From positions 62,001 to 126,000 of the forward strand of contig NZ_BAFZ01000041.1 in the NCBI RefSeq assembly GCF_000308575.1: 64,000 nucleotides of DNA. Direction: 5' to 3'. The notes beneath the pieces are model-generated. The model did not search any database. It saw nothing but the letters and a program-made list of their open reading frames with translations, and had not been told where the DNA came from. The DNA is from Nocardia exalbida NBRC 100660 (GTDB lineage: Bacteria > Actinomycetota > Actinomycetes > Mycobacteriales > Mycobacteriaceae). This document shows, piece after piece, positions 61,770 to 64,000 of the stretch (its first letter is position 1; the number at the start of each line of letters is the position of its first letter). The position numbers and the translations under genes were made by a program.

Positions 61770-61775
61770 ATTTGT

Positions 61776-61846
61776 GGGCGCAGAGGGGATCGAACCCCCG
61801 ACCGCTGGTGTGTAAAACCAGTGCTCTACCGCTGAGCTATACGCCC
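61776..61846 (-). tRNA. tRNA-Val (anticodon TAC)
   Basis: Seventy-one bases fold as a normal tRNA: acceptor arms GGGCGTA and TGCGCCC, D-arm GCTC...GAGC, anticodon stem CTGGT/ACCAG with loop TTTACAC (anticodon TAC), and T-arm with TTCGATC. No CCA is encoded. The gene is on the minus strand 17 bases from the ahpE stop, and its 3' end faces the accessory region. Confidence 0.95.
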
Positions 61847-61863
61847 GGACCGTTACCGGCGGC

Positions 61864-62328
61864 TTATGAATCTAGCGCGGCGAGCGCTTTCTCCCAAGCC
61901 GCCTGGTCACGGGGCTCCCCGGGGCCGTTCATCTCGGCGAAGCGGATGAAGCCCTCGCGGTCGACGACGAACGTGCCGCGGTTGGGGTAGCCGGACTTCT
62001 CGTTGAAGACGCCGTAGGCCTGGGCCACCGCGCCGTGCGGCCAGAAATCCGACAGCAGCGGGAAGGTGTAGCCCTGTTCGGCGGCCCAGATCTTGTGCGT
62101 GGGCGGCGGGCCGACCGAGATCGCCACGATCTCGGCGTTGTCGTTCTGGAACTTGGGCAGCTCGTCGCGGACCTTGCACAACTCGCCCTGGCAGATCCCG
62201 GTGAAGGCGAGCGGGTAGAAGACGATGAGGACGTTCTTCTTCCCGCGGAAGTCCGACAGGCTGACTTCTTGGTTGTTCTGGTCCTTCAGCGTGAAGTCCG
62301 GCGCGACAGTGCCAACCTCGAGCGGCAT
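61864..62328 (-). CDS. ahpE: 1-Cys peroxiredoxin AhpE
   Basis: A 154-residue peroxiredoxin starting at ATG 62328 with GGAGG upstream. The peroxidatic Cys is C46 in YPLAFTGICQGEL, the same context as in mycobacterial AhpE; a second Cys (C51) is present, which the M. tuberculosis protein lacks. AhpE reduces peroxides and peroxynitrite with mycothiol/mycoredoxin. Gene order with DUF3052, a further minus-strand gene and aceE is as in mycobacteria (Rv2238c-Rv2241). Confidence 0.95.
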   Translation of the reverse strand: MPLEVGTVAPDFTLKDQNNQEVSLSDFRGKKNVLIVFYPLAFTGICQGELCKVRDELPKFQNDNAEIVAISVGPPPTHKIWAAEQGYTFPLLSDFWPHGAVAQAYGVFNEKSGYPNRGTFVVDREGFIRFAEMNGPGEPRDQAAWEKALAALDS

Positions 62329-62353
62329 AGCGAATCCTCCATCGTGTCGGGTC

Positions 62354-62388
62354 TCCACCGGGCGGGCGTGCGACACCGCCCTGGTGGA
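62354..62388 (-). terminator. Hairpin between DUF3052 and ahpE
   Basis: CCACC-GGGCGG and CCGCCC-T-GGTGG form a stem with one bulge, 18 bases after the DUF3052 stop on the minus strand. Confidence 0.6.
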
Positions 62389-62405
62389 AACCATAGCGCG
62401 GTGGC

Positions 62406-62827
62406 TCAGCGCTGCTTCGAGGGCGCCTTGGGCTGTACCAGCCTGCTACCCGTCCATGAGCCGAGGCTGATCGCCGAGGTCTGGGTCAGACCTGCGGTCG
62501 GTGCGGATTCGGCGATTTCGCTCGGCTCGACGTGGCCCGGCTGTCCGGTCTTGGGGGTGAGCACCCACACGAAACCCTCGTCGGCGAGGGGGCGATGGCG
62601 TCCATCAAGGCGTCGACCAGATCCCCGTCCCCGTCGCGCCACCACAGCAGCACGACGTCGATCACCTCGTCGGAGTCCTCGTCGACGAGTTCGCCGCCGA
62701 TCGCTTCCTCGACGTCGGCTCTCAGGTCGTCGTCGACGTCCTCGTCCCAGCCCAATTCCTGGACAACCAAGCCGTGTGTAATGCCAAGCTTCTGAGCGTA
62801 GTTCTGCGCGTCCGCCGCGGCGACCAC
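62406..62827 (-). pseudogene. DUF3052 protein, apparent frameshift (probable sequence error)
   Basis: GTG 62827, preceded by GAGGAGG, opens the reading frame VVAAADAQNYAQKLGITHGL ... VIDVVLLWWRDGDGD, a precise match in wording to the family (Rv2239c). After MDAIAP the frame is lost in a CCCCC run at about 62595. The remaining conserved sequence (LADEGFVWVLTPKTGQPGHV ... SWTGSRLVQPK) continues in another frame to 62406. Adding one C restores a protein of about 140 residues. Since DUF3052 is one of the most conserved actinobacterial genes, an error in a homopolymer is more likely than gene loss. Confidence 0.88.
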
Positions 62828-62953
62828 GGTGGTGTCCTCCTCAACTCCCGACAATGGATAGTTGCAAGCGAACATGGTTATGGGCTTCAGCGCAAGCCGA
62901 TCCGGCGAAATAGCTGCCGAATGTCGCGTTGCGAGGGTGTGTCAAGGGCTTTC

Positions 62954-63511
62954 TCAGCGCTTCGGACACGAGTCGCGGACGGCGTTGCGCGCGTCGTTGA
63001 CCCGCCTGCTGGCGTCGTTGAGTGCCGCGACGGGGGCGGTGTAGGTCATCTTGCGCGTCTCGGCGGCCAGCGCGCGTGCCGCGTTCACGTACTCGGTCAG
63101 CAGGCCGGCCAAGTCCACGGGCAGCGCGTCCCTGGCGGAGTTCACGCCGCTTTCCACCTTGTTGGCGGCGTCCTCCAGGGTCTGCACCGCCGAGTCGCGC
63201 TTGGCGTCGTAGTCGGGCGCGTTCGCATCGTGCGCGTCGACGAAGTCGTTGTACTTGCTTACGCCCGCTCCGGTGGTGGTGGGGAACTGACCGCAGTTGT
63301 CGGCGATGGCCTTGCCCTGGGCCGCCGCGCGCCGGGAGGATGTCGCCGCCGCCGACGAGGACGCCGCCTCGGTCTTGTACGCCGCCAGATCGCTCGCGTT
63401 CGGACCGGCCACGCCGTCCACCCGGTTGGCGCATCCCGCGACGACCACCCCGATAGCGACCGCGCCCGTGGCGCACACCATTCCGAACCCGCGTGGGTTC
63501 AGCAGCTTCAT
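62954..63511 (-). CDS. Lipoprotein, conserved next to aceE
   Basis: A 185-residue lipoprotein with GGGAGG before ATG 63511. The signal ends in a lipobox, VVAGC, with Cys near residue 27. The rest is a helical, alanine-rich domain (AAYKTEAASSSAAATSSRRA; ALPVDLAGLLTEYVNAARAL) with two Cys (DNCGQFP and DSCPKR) that could form a disulfide. It occupies the position of Rv2240c between DUF3052 and aceE. The function is unknown. Confidence 0.85.
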   Translation of the reverse strand: MKLLNPRGFGMVCATGAVAIGVVVAGCANRVDGVAGPNASDLAAYKTEAASSSAAATSSRRAAAQGKAIADNCGQFPTTTGAGVSKYNDFVDAHDANAPDYDAKRDSAVQTLEDAANKVESGVNSARDALPVDLAGLLTEYVNAARALAAETRKMTYTAPVAALNDASRRVNDARNAVRDSCPKR

Positions 63512-63724
63512 CGTCCTCCCGCTCCTCAGGGCTGCCACGCTCTCATGCTCACCTTGCCTGTCGAACGGTACTGGATTTCCGGCTGACATGATGATTTGGG
63601 ACGCGCCATCGGCAAGGATGGATGGTGCGCCCGAACCTTTCGTAAACGGGCGGTCCGCCAACCAGCGAACCCGCCCGGGGATACCGACGCCATCAGCATG
63701 TCCACCCCTGTACGAGGAGCAGAT

Positions 63725-64000
63725 TTGACCGACCTGATCCACTCTTCCGCACCGGCGAAATCCGCCGGAAACAGCTCCGCCCCCGCGCCCGCCGCGAGCG
63801 GCGATCCCAACGGGTCGCACGCGCCGCAGCCGGGCGGCCGGGTGCGGGTGATCCGCGAAGGGGTGGCGTCCTACCTACCGGACATCGACCCGGAGGAAAC
63901 CAGCGAATGGCTCGAGTCGTTCGATGAGATGCTCGACCGGGAGGGCCCCGGCCGGGCGCGTTACCTCATGCTCCGCTTGCTGGAGCGGGCCGGTGAACGT
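63725..64000 (+). CDS. aceE: Pyruvate dehydrogenase E1 component (homodimeric), N-terminal part
   Basis: TTG 63725, preceded by AGGAG, starts a protein of which 92 codons lie in the window. After a disordered lead it reads [20 protein letters not shown], then [20 protein letters not shown] and [13 protein letters not shown], the unmistakable start of AceE. The enzyme decarboxylates pyruvate with thiamine diphosphate and feeds the pyruvate dehydrogenase complex. The rest lies beyond the window. The gene is divergent from the lipoprotein gene and shares a 213-base promoter region with it. Confidence 0.93.
   Translation, partial: MTDLIHSSAPAKSAGNSSAPAPAASGDPNGSHAPQPGGRVRVIREGVASYLPDIDPEETSEWLESFDEMLDREGPGRARYLMLRLLERAGER

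Noticed and set aside
61776..61846. att duplication of the tRNA-Val 3' end
   Set aside because: No second copy of the tRNA 3' end was seen elsewhere in the window, and no integrase gene is present, so an att site is not called.

Overview
The window is a high-GC actinobacterial chromosome segment, most likely from Nocardia or a close mycolic-acid-containing relative in the Mycobacteriales. The right end supports this: ahpE, a DUF3052 gene and a secreted/lipoprotein gene on the minus strand, then aceE on the plus strand, which is the order around ahpE-aceE in mycobacteria. An antigen-85-like esterase, a PapA-like acyltransferase, a CYP125-type P450, an MMPL transporter and frequent GTG/TTG starts agree with it. 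There is no CRISPR array, no insertion sequence and no rRNA; the only RNA gene is tRNA-Val(TAC).

Layout. 1-5 kb: an AfsR/SARP-type regulator (cut by the window edge) divergent from a 3Fe-4S ferredoxin and a CYP105-like P450, with four TGTCAG-type direct repeats at helical spacing between them; then an SRPBCC protein. 5-8.6 kb: a serine protease-NUC1 nuclease fusion, a MarR regulator abutting the remnant of an SDR gene, and two DUF5994 paralogues. 8.9-13.2 kb: a TetR regulator with the same operator-like element on both sides, a 57-residue basic protein, a fatty acid desaturase, and a Kup potassium transporter. 13.3-20.9 kb: a GlxA-type AraC regulator/VOC pair, DUF4254, an rsbW-sigF pair, a MarR/MMPL pair, CsbD and a secreted protein. 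21-24.5 kb: CutA, a quinol-monooxygenase-like protein, a 5'-truncated TPR regulator and small, partly broken, accessory genes. 24.5-32 kb: metY, OsmC, an AI-2E family exporter, an SDR-DUF2867 protein and the divergent antigen-85-like/PapA-like pair. 32-42.3 kb: two TerD fusions (TerD-VWA and TerD-DUF2510-zinc ribbon-HNH) enclosing an inverted pair of small membrane proteins, tandem DUF1254 lipoproteins and a CYP125-TetR operon. 42.3-50.7 kb: fused PabAB, a phosphotransferase, DinB, an NDMA-dependent alcohol dehydrogenase, two divergent serine hydrolases and DUF3145. 50.8-61.6 kb: accessory material with two XRE-TPR regulators, each divergent from a small resolvase-like protein plus a small membrane protein. 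61.7-64 kb: tRNA-Val and the core ahpE-aceE block.

Most distinctive points: (i) the repeated divergent cassette XRE-TPR regulator / resolvase-N-like protein / membrane microprotein, with a related truncated case near 22 kb; (ii) the TerD neighbourhood with the inverted membrane-protein pair; (iii) the protease-nuclease fusion; (iv) KstR-like boxes upstream of both the CYP125 and the alcohol dehydrogenase genes, which suggests a steroid side-chain oxidation link. Four genes carry single-base frameshifts. At least one (DUF3052, in a C run) is so conserved that a sequence error is more likely than gene loss.
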